A stretch of DNA of 64,000 bases from Paenibacillus silvestris (GCF_009882985.1 NZ_WTUZ01000020.1:557353-621352); one strand, 5' to 3'; shown: positions 46,278-55,858, counted from the stretch's first letter. Made by a program: numbers and translations. Notes: a model not told the origin generated them from the sequence alone.

Positions 46278-47945
46278 TTAATAACGCATAAGCATCAGTA
46301 CCCCAAATGCAACCAGGCTCCAAATAACGAGCAGCGTATCCTTGGCTTGCCAGCTTAACGTGCTTTTTTTCAGCAGTTGCTGCTTACCGTCGATTTTTTT
46401 CATTTCCATCGCTACGGTCATTTGCTCAGCTTTGTGAAACATGGCCAGCAGGAGCGGCACGACCAGCGCCGGGATATCCCGCATTCGTACCATGCCGGGC
46501 CTGATCGCCGCTTTGCCTCTAGCCCTCACAATCGCCGAGAAGCGCTGCCACTCCCGTAAAATAAGCGGAATGAATCGAAATAAGAGCGAGACCGCCAAAG
46601 CAAAGGATTCCACTGGCAGCTTCATTTTGCGGAAAAAGGACAACGCCCAGTTCAGCCCCTGAACAAGCTGACCATACGGTGTAGACACGGCTAACCAGTA
46701 GCCGGCCATCAAGATCAAAAACAGGCGCGTGAGGACGAAGGCTGCGCTCCACGCACGCTCAAGCGCGAAGCCAAGCGGGAACTGCCCCTCGGCTGCGCTC
46801 CACGATAGGCCGGCCAGCGCGATCGACATGAACATGAAGATCAAGAACGGCACGGCGATCTTCCAGCTTCCGCGAATCGCGGCACGCGGAAGGCCGAAGC
46901 ACGAAAGGCCGAGGAGCACCGCAGAAGCCGCGAGGCCGCTCCACACCTGCAGCTGCATCGTTCCGATGACAAGCAGCAGGTAGAGCAGCCACTTCGCGCG
47001 CGGATCACGCGCTAGCCACGCGGCCGGCGCAGCCGCTGGCGCTACGCGGGCTTCGCGCGCGTGCTTCGGCGCTGCCGCTTGCGGCGCCGGCGCCGGGCTT
47101 GCGCTGCTGCGTTCGCGCAGCGCCTGTAAGATCGCCGGAGCAGCCAGCTCCGGCGTGAGCAGATCCGGCGCGACGGCGATGCCGTGTCGCGCCAAGGCTT
47201 GAGCGGCCTCCACGCTGCTCGGGAGGCCAACACCCGCGCGCGCGAGCAGCTCCGGCGCGCGGCACAGCGCTTCCGGCGAGCCGTCGAAGACGAGCTCGCC
47301 GCGGTCCAAAACGAGGACACGGTCTGCCAACGGCAGGAACGTGTCCAGGTCATGCGTGGCGATGAGGAAGCCGCCACGCTCTCGCGCGCGAATAATGCGC
47401 AGCAATTCGCGGACGGCCGCCGCCTCGAGGCCGGCGGTTGGCTCATCCATGAGGAGCCAATCCGGTGCCGTGGCGAAGGTTGTCGCCAGCGCGAGCCGGC
47501 GCTGCTCGCCGCCGCTTAAGGCAAACGGCGACCGCTCCAGGGCGAAGACGCCGCGGGGGTCGAGATCAGCGCAGCCGGCGCGAATGCGGCGCTCGCGCTC
47601 GTCCGCCGTGAGCCGATAAGGGCGCAGCGAGTAGGCGAATTCCCCGCGAATGCTGCTGGCAAACAGCTGCTGCTCCGGGAATTGAAAGATCAGGCCGAGC
47701 CGCAAGAGGTGAGCTTGGTCTACCTTTCTTTTATCCCATAAAGGCTGCTCATCAAGCGTTATTACTCCTGAGGCTGGCTCCAAAATGCCCGCCATCACCT
47801 GAAGGAGCGTCGACTTCCCCGAACCTGAATGACCGATTAATAGGGTAACTGAACCGTCTGAAAGCTCAAAACTGATGTCTTTCAGCAGTTGCTGATTAGG
47901 ATCATCCGGGACATTGATCTGAATGTTTTGCAAAGTTATAGACAT
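46278..47945 (-). CDS. ECF transporter EcfA2-EcfT fusion protein
   Basis: A 555-residue protein joining two normally separate subunits. Residues 1-265 are an energy-coupling-factor ATPase (Walker A GHSGSGKST, signature LSGGEQRR, Walker B LLMDEPTAGLE). After an Ala/Pro/Arg-rich linker (about 270-310) comes a five-segment EcfT membrane domain with the coupling motif VRARG. It pairs with the separate EcfA1 encoded just upstream (the starts overlap by about 10 bases) and with BioY divergent to it. The fusion is intact, not a frameshift. The GC-rich linker differs in base use from its surroundings. Confidence 0.9.
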   Translation of the reverse strand: MSITLQNIQINVPDDPNQQLLKDISFELSDGSVTLLIGHSGSGKSTLLQVMAGILEPASGVITLDEQPLWDKRKVDQAHLLRLGLIFQFPEQQLFASSIRGEFAYSLRPYRLTADERERRIRAGCADLDPRGVFALERSPFALSGGEQRRLALATTFATAPDWLLMDEPTAGLEAAAVRELLRIIRARERGGFLIATHDLDTFLPLADRVLVLDRGELVFDGSPEALCRAPELLARAGVGLPSSVEAAQALARHGIAVAPDLLTPELAAPAILQALRERSSASPAPAPQAAAPKHAREARVAPAAAPAAWLARDPRAKWLLYLLLVIGTMQLQVWSGLAASAVLLGLSCFGLPRAAIRGSWKIAVPFLIFMFMSIALAGLSWSAAEGQFPLGFALERAWSAAFVLTRLFLILMAGYWLAVSTPYGQLVQGLNWALSFFRKMKLPVESFALAVSLLFRFIPLILREWQRFSAIVRARGKAAIRPGMVRMRDIPALVVPLLLAMFHKAEQMTVAMEMKKIDGKQQLLKKSTLSWQAKDTLLVIWSLVAFGVLMLMRY

Positions 47946-48772
47946 GTATCGGCCACCGCCTCGGCCAGCTCATCCATATCCAGCGGAAGCAAACGAAGCT
48001 TACAGCCATGATTCAGCAAGCCGAAGGCTGTTTTCACCACATAGGGAGAGTCGAGGCCCAGCTCCGAACAAGGTGATGTTTCCAGCGATTTCTCTTCCTC
48101 TTCCCCATAAAAGAAAGCCCTCGGTCCCCCATCAAACGTGATCCGCCCATCGCCAAATCCAATAACTCGCGTCGCATCCGCCACTTCTTCCAGCCGATGT
48201 GTAATCCATACAATGGTCGTACCTCGTTGATGAGCTTCGCGTACGGCTTGGCGGACTCCCTGTCTTGCTGCGGGGTCTAGCATCGCCGTCGGCTCGTCCA
48301 GCACTAAGATTTCGGGTTGCTGAGCAAGCACGGCCGCTAGATTAACTAACTGCTTTTGCCCCCCTGATAAGGTAGAAAGCGTTCGTTCGAGCGGTAGCGA
48401 CAAGCCCACAGCTGACAGGCTTTGGAGATACCATGCTTTGCGTTCTTCAATTGTTAAATCCGGCTTGCCCGGCAGGTAATCAAATTCCTCTTGAATGGTG
48501 TCTCCAACGAACTGGGCATCCGGCAATTGCAGCACGCCCCTAATCTGCCCAGGTTCCTTGCGCAATATTTCTCCGCTTGAGAGTGGACTTAAGCCCAAGA
48601 GGCAGCTAGCTAGGGTGCTTTTGCCGCTCCCGTTTGGCCCAATTACAACCATCCATTCCCCTTTATAAATTTCTAAAGAGACATCCGACCATACGCGCCG
48701 TCCCTCTTCTGATTGTGTGCGATAAACGACGGAGGCGTTCTGCAAAGAAGCCACAATTTCTCGATTTGCCAT
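47936..48772 (-). CDS. ecfA1: ECF transporter ATPase EcfA1
   Basis: A 278-residue ATPase: Walker A GPNGSGKST, signature LSGGQKQ, Walker B LVLDEPTAMLD and the switch His in TIVWITHRLEE. It should form a heterodimer with the ATPase half of the fusion protein. GGAAGGA precedes the ATG. It is divergent from bioY, with about 115 bases between the two starts. Confidence 0.93.
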   Translation of the reverse strand: MANREIVASLQNASVVYRTQSEEGRRVWSDVSLEIYKGEWMVVIGPNGSGKSTLASCLLGLSPLSSGEILRKEPGQIRGVLQLPDAQFVGDTIQEEFDYLPGKPDLTIEERKAWYLQSLSAVGLSLPLERTLSTLSGGQKQLVNLAAVLAQQPEILVLDEPTAMLDPAARQGVRQAVREAHQRGTTIVWITHRLEEVADATRVIGFGDGRITFDGGPRAFFYGEEEEKSLETSPCSELGLDSPYVVKTAFGLLNHGCKLRLLPLDMDELAEAVADTCL

Positions 48773-48826
48773 ATATAAAATGTCCTTCCACTTTCATAAA
48801 AGATGTGCTATGATCTGAATGATTTA

Positions 48827-48859
48827 TTGTTAACCATTGTTATAAATTGAAGTTGACAA
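48827..48859. promoter_or_regulatory. BirA-like operator between ecfA1 and bioY
   Basis: TTGTTAAC (48827-48834) and GTTGACAA (48852-48859) form an inverted repeat with a 17-base spacer, close to the Bacillus BirA site (TTGTTAAC and GTTAACAA, 16 bases apart). It would let biotin-loaded BirA repress bioY and perhaps the ECF genes. Confidence 0.75.
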
Positions 48860-48887
48860 TACATAAACAATAACAGAAACAGGAGCG

Positions 48888-49499
48888 ATGAACAATATGA
48901 AACTCACTTTGCGCGGCGTTGTTTTCAGTGCCCTTTTTGCAGCAATCCTTGTCTTATTCAGCTTTGCAAGCATCTCACTGCCTTTTACACCTGTACCCAT
49001 TACTCTGCAAACGCTAGCGGTTATGCTTGCCGGCGGCTTGCTCGGAGCGCGTTACGGCTTCTTCAGTATGGCTCTTGTTGTGATCTTGACGGCTGTTGGC
49101 TTTCCGCTGCTTCACGGCAATGGTGGTTTAGGCATCGTGCTTGGACCTACGGGCGGTTTTATTATGATCTGGCCGATCTCTGCCATGTTGATTGGTATGA
49201 TCTTGCCGCGTATTCGCGTGAAGGGCGTTATGGGCTACATTGCCGCCTTCCTCGTGATTGAAATCTTCGGTTCTCTGGTTCTATATCTTGCGGGAGTTCC
49301 ATGGTTGATGTACAAAGTTCCGTCTTATACGTTTGAAAAAGCGATGATTGCGGCCTGTTACCCCTTCCTCTTAGGGGATGCGATCAAAGCTGTGGTTGCT
49401 GTGCTTATCATTGTGCCGGTTCGACAAGTATTTTCTCCAGAACGGCTTACGGGTTCCTCTTCGCATAGCGTTGTGCAGCGTACGGATGTCCGTATGTAA
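48888..49499 (+). CDS. bioY: Biotin transporter BioY (ECF S-component)
   Basis: A 203-residue membrane protein with six segments and the BioY pattern (FTPVPITLQTLAVMLAG, GARYG, FPLLHGNGGLGIVLGPTGGF, ending GDAIKAVVAVLIIVPVR). It binds biotin outside the cell and hands it to the EcfA1/EcfA2-EcfT module encoded divergently. The ATG at 48888 is 2 bases after GGAG; an ATG at 48897 has better spacing and may be the true start. Adjacent BirA-like operator. Confidence 0.95.
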   Translation: MNNMKLTLRGVVFSALFAAILVLFSFASISLPFTPVPITLQTLAVMLAGGLLGARYGFFSMALVVILTAVGFPLLHGNGGLGIVLGPTGGFIMIWPISAMLIGMILPRIRVKGVMGYIAAFLVIEIFGSLVLYLAGVPWLMYKVPSYTFEKAMIAACYPFLLGDAIKAVVAVLIIVPVRQVFSPERLTGSSSHSVVQRTDVRM

Positions 49500-49541
49500 G
49501 TAAGGGATATATTGCACTATGAATACGAATCGTTAACATTC

Positions 49542-49582
49542 AGTCTTACTGCTCTTTCCTTGGAGCGGTAAGGCTTTTTTTT
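49542..49582 (+). terminator. Terminator of bioY
   Basis: A 13-bp stem with two G-T pairs (AGTCTTACTGCTC with GAGCGGTAAGGCT) followed by eight Ts. Confidence 0.88.
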
Positions 49583-49783
49583 GCTTGCTGACAGGTGGCC
49601 ACGCGATTTTTACGTTTTTGTAATGTGCAGGTCTGATTTTTTATTCGATTGTAATGCTCTGACGTGTAAGCTTGATCTTGTAAGCAGGCACGACGCAAGA
49701 CACACGATGCAGATATGTCGCACACAGCATAAGGCAACTTTGTAAACCTAGCAACCCCATTATATCGAACAGGAGTGTTATAG
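49583..49783. other. Leader region of the SLH protein gene
   Basis: About 200 bases with no gene. The stretch CGACGCAAGACACACGATGCAG and neighbours can fold (CGAC with GTCG), so a structured leader is possible, but I recognise no riboswitch class. No clear promoter was identified. Confidence 0.3.
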
Positions 49784-51265
49784 ATGAAAAACAACAAAAA
49801 AATAATTGCCGCTTTGACCCTTACAGCAACTGTAAGTTTGTCCGCTATTCTACCCTTCAATGCCATGGCCGCGAACCCTTTCGCTGATGCCTCAAGCTCT
49901 TCCAACGTACAAACAGCCATTGAAAAATTGGCTGAGCAACAAGTGCTATCCGGTTATGAGGATCACAGCTTCCTTCCTAATCAAGCGGTAACTCGCGCAG
50001 AAATCGCCAAAATGGCCGCACTCGCTCTGCACATCAACATGGACACAGCGGAAACAACAACTTTTAGCGATGTAGCAAAAGGAGATTGGTTCTACTCCTA
50101 CGCGGCAGCCCTTGAATCTGTAGGAGCTATCACTTCCACAAATGGTCAATTCCAAGGCGGCGTTACTGTCTCTTCCGAGCAACTGGCAGGTGTCATTGCG
50201 AAGGTGTTAAAAGTTGATACAGCGGCTGTACAGCAATTGCCGAGTTACGCTTCTTTAACTAGCAGTCAAGTGACACGCGGTGAGGCCGCTCTTCTCATTT
50301 TCGAAGCGCAGCAATTAGCTCCTATTCATGTGACAAAGCTGGAGGTTTTGAATGCAATTACCTTGCAGGTCACCTTCTCAGCACCGATTCCTACGGCAGA
50401 ATTAGAACTTGAACCCGCGTCCAAAAACTTTGTTTTCGACAACGGTTTGGCCATCAACAACGTTCCACGGTTAAAAACCGGATCCACTTCAACTTACATT
50501 GTGCCAGTTCCAACTCAAAAAGCCGGAACGACCTACACGCTAACTTATAAAGGTGAGCCTGCCGGGACTTTTACTGCGAGCACAGAGAAGATTGCTTTGG
50601 CTTCCACGCAGCAAGTAGCTAATGATGTTTTTGAAGTTGAGTCCCACTTGGCTGATGGTGTAGCAGACTATGGTTATGTCATTGCAGCCTATGCCAAAGG
50701 CCGTCCAGGCTCTTTTATCGTAAATGAGAAGAATCAATATAATGGCATGACTTATGAAATTCTTTCTTCGATGCGTAACCGTGAGGTGCAAATCACTCCT
50801 GATGGCGGCACACCGATGATTGCCAAATATTTGCCATTCACCCAAGCAACCGATGGCCGTCAAGCGCCTAAATTCCTTCTGCCTAACGGCGAAACATTGA
50901 AGCCAGGTGTGACTTACACGGTTTCTGCGGACTGGGCTACTTTGAAAAATGCTACATTCACCGCAAAAGACATCGCGCCGCTAACGATTCAATCCGCATC
51001 CACAGTGGATGCGAAGACGATTAACGTGACCCTTTCCCAAGATCCAAAGGATGAAATCTTCGTTTCACGCCGCGTTACTTTGACGGGTACAGACGGTGCT
51101 GTTCTGACAGCAGAATACACGCTGACTACGCGTAAAGGTGCTGTAGGTACTTTCGCTTTGCTTAATAATGGCCAACTTGTGCCAGGTATGACGTACACTG
51201 TCGCTCCAGAAGGCAAGTGGGCTACGGCTTCGGCTGCGGGAGTAACTTTGACTGTTGCGAAATAA
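49784..51265 (+). CDS. S-layer homology (SLH) domain protein
   Basis: A 493-residue secreted protein: signal peptide with cleavage after AMA-A (about residue 28), two SLH-like motifs in residues about 35-165 (IEKLAEQQVLSGYEDHSFLPNQAVTRAE, then FSDVAKGDWFYSYAAALESVGAI), and four or so Ig-like/bacterial-type beta repeats after that (LNAITLQVTFSAPIP, VDAKTINVTLSQDP). It should bind secondary cell-wall polymers and display beta domains. CAGGAGTG precedes the ATG. It is followed at once by a lipoprotein gene. Confidence 0.9.
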   Translation: MKNNKKIIAALTLTATVSLSAILPFNAMAANPFADASSSSNVQTAIEKLAEQQVLSGYEDHSFLPNQAVTRAEIAKMAALALHINMDTAETTTFSDVAKGDWFYSYAAALESVGAITSTNGQFQGGVTVSSEQLAGVIAKVLKVDTAAVQQLPSYASLTSSQVTRGEAALLIFEAQQLAPIHVTKLEVLNAITLQVTFSAPIPTAELELEPASKNFVFDNGLAINNVPRLKTGSTSTYIVPVPTQKAGTTYTLTYKGEPAGTFTASTEKIALASTQQVANDVFEVESHLADGVADYGYVIAAYAKGRPGSFIVNEKNQYNGMTYEILSSMRNREVQITPDGGTPMIAKYLPFTQATDGRQAPKFLLPNGETLKPGVTYTVSADWATLKNATFTAKDIAPLTIQSASTVDAKTINVTLSQDPKDEIFVSRRVTLTGTDGAVLTAEYTLTTRKGAVGTFALLNNGQLVPGMTYTVAPEGKWATASAAGVTLTVAK

Positions 51266-51280
51266 AGTAAGCTAAGGAGA

Positions 51281-51310
51281 GGAGTACCTTGTATGAGGTG
51301 CTCCTTTTGT
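51281..51310 (+). terminator. Terminator between the SLH and lipoprotein genes
   Basis: GGAGTACCT pairs with AGGTGCTCC around a short loop (one G-T pair) and is followed by TTTTGTTCT. Partial read-through is likely. Confidence 0.65.
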
Positions 51311-51340
51311 TCTACCATCCATGCCAATGAGGTGATTTAA

Positions 51341-52480
51341 ATGCTGTCCAAAAATCGTGCGTTATTCGCTATGCTGACGCTCGCTCTTATCGTGGTTGGT
51401 TGCAGTTCGCAACCAGCATCTGCGCCTGTGGCCGTGCCAGCTGAAACTACTGCCGCAACACCTACTGCAGCACCAGCACCAACAACTGTGCCTGCGCAAG
51501 AAACATTGCTTGTTACTCACTCTAAGAGTGATTATATGTCATTTCTTGACCCTGCTGCAGGGCAATTTGCAAAGCTGACGGTTGGCAAGGCGCCTTTTGC
51601 CATTGCCATAGGTCCTAATCATCGCGCCTATATATCCACCGCGGAAGGTGTCGCTGTCGTGGATACGCAGCAGCGCAAACGTATTGCGTTAGTACCTTAT
51701 CAGGCCGCAGACGCTATTGGCAAGCCGCAATACGGTGAGTACCGTCCCGGTGGAATGGGAATTGCCGTATCCCCTGACGGCAAATTTGTCTATGTCGGCG
51801 TGTACTTGACCGGTCGCGGCGGAGGTGTGAAAAGCCAACTGGAGATCATGAACGCGGAGAAGCTCGCTATGACAGGCAGTGTCGCTGTAGGCGTTCGACC
51901 GTTTGATGTGGTGACTAGCCCAGACGGACGCGAGGTCTACAGCATCGATCACGACTCCTACTCCGTGACGGCTGTCGATCCTGTGCAGCTCAAGGCACGC
52001 ACCCTTGACGTGGCTCCCTTCGGCAAAGGCGGCTTCGAGAAGCCGCACTACGCGGCGGTTCGTGCCGACGGCCGCCTGCTCTTGCCGTATCAAGGGCGAG
52101 GTCTCGTCGTGCTCGACCCTGCTAGCGGCAAGTACGAGATGAAGCCGCTGACGGGCAACACGCATCAAGAGGGCGTGGCCCTGACGGCCGATGGCAAGCA
52201 GCTGCTCATCGTCGGCATTGGCGCAGCGGGAAGTGCTACCGGCAAGCCTAACTTGACTGTGGTTGACGTCGAATCGTATGTCGAGAAGATTTTCCCGCTG
52301 GAGCGTATGCACCAAATGGTCGCCACTAGTGCGGATGGACGGTACGCTTACCTTACAGGCGGCGTCACTTATGCAGATACTGGCTGGAATGGGATGACTG
52401 TGGTGGATCTGGTCTCTGGCGCAGTTCGCGACTTCGAGCTGCCAGATTATCCACTGGATGTGCAGCTGCTTTCGGAGTGA
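51341..52480 (+). CDS. YncE-like beta-propeller lipoprotein
   Basis: A 379-residue lipoprotein: lipobox VVGC (Cys about residue 21), a Thr/Pro/Ala-rich stretch, then repeated propeller motifs (GVAVSPDGKFVYVGVYLTG, DVVTSPDGREVYSIDHDSYSVTAVDP, ADGKQLLIVGIG, TSADGRYAYLTGG), typical of YVTN/YncE-type seven-bladed propellers. It may act on the cell surface with the SLH protein upstream. ATGAGGTGA precedes the ATG. No enzymatic motif is evident. Confidence 0.88.
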   Translation: MLSKNRALFAMLTLALIVVGCSSQPASAPVAVPAETTAATPTAAPAPTTVPAQETLLVTHSKSDYMSFLDPAAGQFAKLTVGKAPFAIAIGPNHRAYISTAEGVAVVDTQQRKRIALVPYQAADAIGKPQYGEYRPGGMGIAVSPDGKFVYVGVYLTGRGGGVKSQLEIMNAEKLAMTGSVAVGVRPFDVVTSPDGREVYSIDHDSYSVTAVDPVQLKARTLDVAPFGKGGFEKPHYAAVRADGRLLLPYQGRGLVVLDPASGKYEMKPLTGNTHQEGVALTADGKQLLIVGIGAAGSATGKPNLTVVDVESYVEKIFPLERMHQMVATSADGRYAYLTGGVTYADTGWNGMTVVDLVSGAVRDFELPDYPLDVQLLSE

Positions 52481-52661
52481 AATGAATTGGCTAGATCGGA
52501 GTTGAACGATGAAATACCGTATCACAGATGCTGAGTGCGCCTATTGGTGGGTTTCTCTTCTTGTAAACTAGCTAATCTTTCGGGTGAGACGGCCTAATCG
52601 GCCCTCTCGGCCACATCTAGCTGCTTTTCACGCGATGAGACACGGCACCGCCTACTCGGAA

Positions 52662-52839
52662 GGGAACTACAGGGCGCTATTTCTTCGAAGCGCCCCTTTC
52701 CGCGAGGAGCGAGAGAACTGTGGTCCGCTATTTGCACGCTTTCGAAGGGAACCCGGGGAATTGCGGGCAAATAAGGGCCTGCAGTTCCCCTACAGGCTCC
52801 AAAACCTCGATATTCGCCGAAATAGCGGAACAAAGTTCC
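52662..52839. repeat. Family B four-unit intergenic element, copy 3
   Basis: Direct units at 52662-52682 and 52713-52733 and inverted units at 52769-52788 and 52820-52839; start spacings 51, 56 and 51, identical to copy 1 at 13.7 kb. Found between convergent genes. Confidence 0.85.
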
Positions 52840-52865
52840 CCAAGGGGGCCACTTGGCACCCCCAA

Positions 52866-52906
52866 ACAATAAAATACCCCTCATCTGATAAACATCAGAC
52901 AAGGGG
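52866..52906 (-). terminator. Terminator of the response regulator gene at 52.9 kb
   Basis: A 12-bp stem (CCCCTTGTCTGA with TCAGATGAGGGG) followed on the minus strand by TATTTTATTGTTT. Confidence 0.85.
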
Positions 52907-52917
52907 GATTTCAACAA

Positions 52918-53619
52918 TCACTCCTGCTTCGCCATGTAACCTACCCCCGGGTAGGTTACGATTAGCTCCGCAGCAGCGCCTTCCGCTGCGCTTTTGATCT
53001 TCTGCCGGATGCGGGCGATGGTAACCCGCAAGTACTCGACCTCATCGCGGTATTCGCTTCCCCAAACCTCGCTGAGCAGTTGCTCATGGGTCATGACTTT
53101 CCCCGCATGCTGCAAAAGCAGTGCAAATAAGTTGTACTCGGTCTCCGTGAACTTCACCTCGGTATCGCCCAGCCAGATGCGGCGCTGGGCAAGGTTCGCG
53201 GTCACAGGGCCGAGCGTGATTTCGCTCGTGGTGACTGGAGGTGCCATGCGGCCATCCATGCGCCGCAGCACAGCATTCACTCGGGCGAATAACTCGTCCA
53301 AGGAGAATGGCTTCGTCAAATAGTCGTCCGCTCCGAGGTTGAGCCCCTGCACTTTGTCCGCTCCGTTGCTGCGTGCGGTCAGCATAATGACCGGGACGCT
53401 GGAGTAGGAGCGCAGCCTTTTTAATACATCGAATCCGTCCATGCCTGGCATCATCAGATCAAGCAAGATTAAATCCGGATCGAACTCTTCGGCTTTCTCG
53501 AGCGCCTCTGCCCCGCTTTGACAGGTTAGCGTTTCAAAATCCAACGATTTAAGATTCGCCGCGACGAAACGCACAATTTTCGGTTCATCATCGACGATCA
53601 TGATTTTCTTCTTGTTCAT
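52918..53619 (-). CDS. OmpR/PhoB-family response regulator
   Basis: A 233-residue two-component regulator: receiver domain with phospho-acceptor Asp in LILLDLMMPGMDGFD (about residue 53), conserved Thr and Lys (VIMLTARS, YLTKPF), and a C-terminal winged helix (TETEYNLFALLLQHAGKVMTHEQLL, then YLRVTIARIRQKI). Close to KdpE/PhoP in shape. It overlaps the sensor kinase gene upstream by about 32 bases, so the two work as one pair; the signal is unknown. Confidence 0.93.
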   Translation of the reverse strand: MNKKKIMIVDDEPKIVRFVAANLKSLDFETLTCQSGAEALEKAEEFDPDLILLDLMMPGMDGFDVLKRLRSYSSVPVIMLTARSNGADKVQGLNLGADDYLTKPFSLDELFARVNAVLRRMDGRMAPPVTTSEITLGPVTANLAQRRIWLGDTEVKFTETEYNLFALLLQHAGKVMTHEQLLSEVWGSEYRDEVEYLRVTIARIRQKIKSAAEGAAAELIVTYPGVGYMAKQE

Positions 53620-55858
53620 GTCCGTTATCCCCCCCTAAAAACCTCGGTATGGAGAGAGTAAATGTGCTTCCCTCACCAAGCTGGCTTGCCACATGAACCT
53701 CTCCGCCGTGCGCATGCATGATGCCCTTGCAGATCGCCAGACCCAGACCTGTCCCCCCGGATTGACTTCTCGAAGAAACATCTACCCGGTAGAACCGGTC
53801 AAAGAGTTTGTCAATGTGCTCCTCAGCGATGCCGATGCCGTTATCCTTCACGTCTATCATCACAAAATGCTCATCAGCACGAGCTGTAACTTGGATAATC
53901 GGGTGCTGCCTATTATACCGAACAGCATTCGTGAACAAGTTCACGAGCACCTGCTCCATCCGCAGTTTATCTGCATAAATGAATGGTGTATCCTCCGCCA
54001 CATGCACCTCGAACTGCGTGTGCATGTCATTCGCCTGCTGCGGAAGTCTTCGCATGGCACTTTCGACAACGGCTTCCACACGAAGGGGCTGCGGGTTGAT
54101 CCGCATGGCGCCGGAATCGATTTTGGAAATATCCAGCCAGTCGTCGATCAGATCCTGAATGCGCCCGATATCCTCGTGTATCCCTTGGAGCAGCTCCTGC
54201 TTGAAGCTTTCTTCCCACTGCGCATCAACTCGAAGCAGCGTCTCTACGCTGCCGCGTATGCTGGTGATGGGTGTTTTGAACTCATGGGAGGCGAGTGAGA
54301 TTAGATCATTTTTCAAAGCATCGATTTCATGCTCCTTCGTCATATCACGCCACACATAACCACGGCCAAAAACCCGCCCTTCTCTCGCCACCTGAAAAGC
54401 CGAAACCATCATAAAACGTTCTTTGCCCAGACCGCTTTTCACTGTAAAAGTCCCCTGAACCCTCGGCCCCGCTGTCAATTTCTCCAGTTCATCCTGACGT
54501 TCAGGAAGCAGCAGTGCGATATGTTCGAACAACGCCGATTCCTGCATACTTGCCAGTTGAGGCATCGGAATAGCGAAAATTTCAGCCATCCGATGATTGG
54601 CATACACCACTTGATGTTCCATATCGATCAATACGACGGCATCGGACATGCTCTCCAGCACCGCATTTAAAGTCGCATGCTCGTCCTGCAGCCGCTGGGT
54701 TCTCTCCTCGACACGATCCTCCAGCTCACTGTTGAGCTGAAGCAGTGCGCCTTGATTCTCCTTGATCTGCTCCGCCATCTTGAAGAAATGGTCCGCCAGT
54801 AGTTGCAGCTCCAGCGGCGCTCCTTTCGGAACGACTTTGCCGCCTGGCTCCATGAAAGTGCCGCCTGCCAAACGCTGCGTGTATCCGACCAAAGCGTGAA
54901 TAGTACCATTCAACCTTTTGGCCAAAAAACTGCCCAGCAGCACCGTCAAAATCAGCGTAACCACCAATAGCAAAAGGGTAATGCTCAGCGATTCGGTAAA
55001 AGCGGCATTAACCGCAGCTTTGGACTTGCTCACCCAAACGATCCAATCGATATCGGGGATGGCTTTGTAAGTAATCAGCTCTTTTTGCTTAGAGTTGCTT
55101 AGTTCGTAAGTTCCTTCCCCTTGCTTCTGAACCCGTGCGTCTGCAACGACTGGCTCCTGAGATAAATCCGCCAACTTATCAGTCAACGCGCCATTGGGGT
55201 GATAGATGGGCTTGCCAGCATGATCCAGTACAACTGGATACGCTTCTTTGCCATAATCGTATTTCGTCACAAGCTCCTTGATCGGCGTAAGCTCCAACAC
55301 AGCGAGCACGAAGCCATCAGGCTGCTTATTTCCTTTATAGATGGGTACCGCAATCGCAACAGCCGGTTGATTCAACCCCTCAAGACCAATGAAAAGTGAC
55401 GAGATAATCGTATGTTGGGCGGTTTGCACCCGCTTGGTGTAGTCCCGCTCCTTCACATCAATACCTATCAGCGAATCATTCGCTGTGTTATGTGTAGCCT
55501 TAATCATGCTATTAGGATCAACCACATAAATGCCTGAGAAGCCCGCCAAATTCTGCTGCAACGACTGCAGCTTCAACGTCAAGCTCTCCCGTGTCCGAAA
55601 GGCTGCATCTGAGGCTGAAATCGTGGCGGCCAGCGTTTCAACTGCGTTGCGGTGGTAGTACATATAATCCTGCACGGCGTCACCCAGCCGGTAAGTCGTC
55701 AACTGCTGATTCCGATTGGACTCCTGCGTAATATGTGTGATTTGGGAAACCTGAAAGGAGCCAAGAATCAGGATCGGAATCATCGCCATAATGGCAAACG
55801 TTACTGTCAAATGTGATCGCATGGAATAATGCTTCAAAACCGTTCCCCCGCCCTTCAT
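53588..55858 (-). CDS. Sensor histidine kinase with Cache and PAS domains
   Basis: A 756-residue kinase: membrane segment about 18-38, extracellular double-Cache region, second segment about 285-310, HAMP-like linker, coiled coil (LEDRVEERTQRLQDEHATL), PAS domain (VLESMSDAVVLIDMEHQVVYANHRMAEIF), then HisKA with phospho-His in SLASHEFKTPITSIRG and the ATPase N, G1 and G2 boxes (NLFTNAVRYN, KDNGIGI, GTGLGLAICKGI). TTG at 55837 preceded by GGCGGGGG is an alternative start. Paired with the downstream response regulator. Confidence 0.92.
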   Translation of the reverse strand: MKGGGTVLKHYSMRSHLTVTFAIMAMIPILILGSFQVSQITHITQESNRNQQLTTYRLGDAVQDYMYYHRNAVETLAATISASDAAFRTRESLTLKLQSLQQNLAGFSGIYVVDPNSMIKATHNTANDSLIGIDVKERDYTKRVQTAQHTIISSLFIGLEGLNQPAVAIAVPIYKGNKQPDGFVLAVLELTPIKELVTKYDYGKEAYPVVLDHAGKPIYHPNGALTDKLADLSQEPVVADARVQKQGEGTYELSNSKQKELITYKAIPDIDWIVWVSKSKAAVNAAFTESLSITLLLLVVTLILTVLLGSFLAKRLNGTIHALVGYTQRLAGGTFMEPGGKVVPKGAPLELQLLADHFFKMAEQIKENQGALLQLNSELEDRVEERTQRLQDEHATLNAVLESMSDAVVLIDMEHQVVYANHRMAEIFAIPMPQLASMQESALFEHIALLLPERQDELEKLTAGPRVQGTFTVKSGLGKERFMMVSAFQVAREGRVFGRGYVWRDMTKEHEIDALKNDLISLASHEFKTPITSIRGSVETLLRVDAQWEESFKQELLQGIHEDIGRIQDLIDDWLDISKIDSGAMRINPQPLRVEAVVESAMRRLPQQANDMHTQFEVHVAEDTPFIYADKLRMEQVLVNLFTNAVRYNRQHPIIQVTARADEHFVMIDVKDNGIGIAEEHIDKLFDRFYRVDVSSRSQSGGTGLGLAICKGIMHAHGGEVHVASQLGEGSTFTLSIPRFLGGDNGHEQEENHDRR

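Noticed and set aside
49583..49783. Riboswitch before the SLH protein gene
   Set aside because: I could not match the leader to any riboswitch class; left as an unexplained leader.
52584..52997. 137-codon frame across the third family B element and the end of the response regulator
   Set aside because: It overlaps a real gene and a repeat; no coding features.
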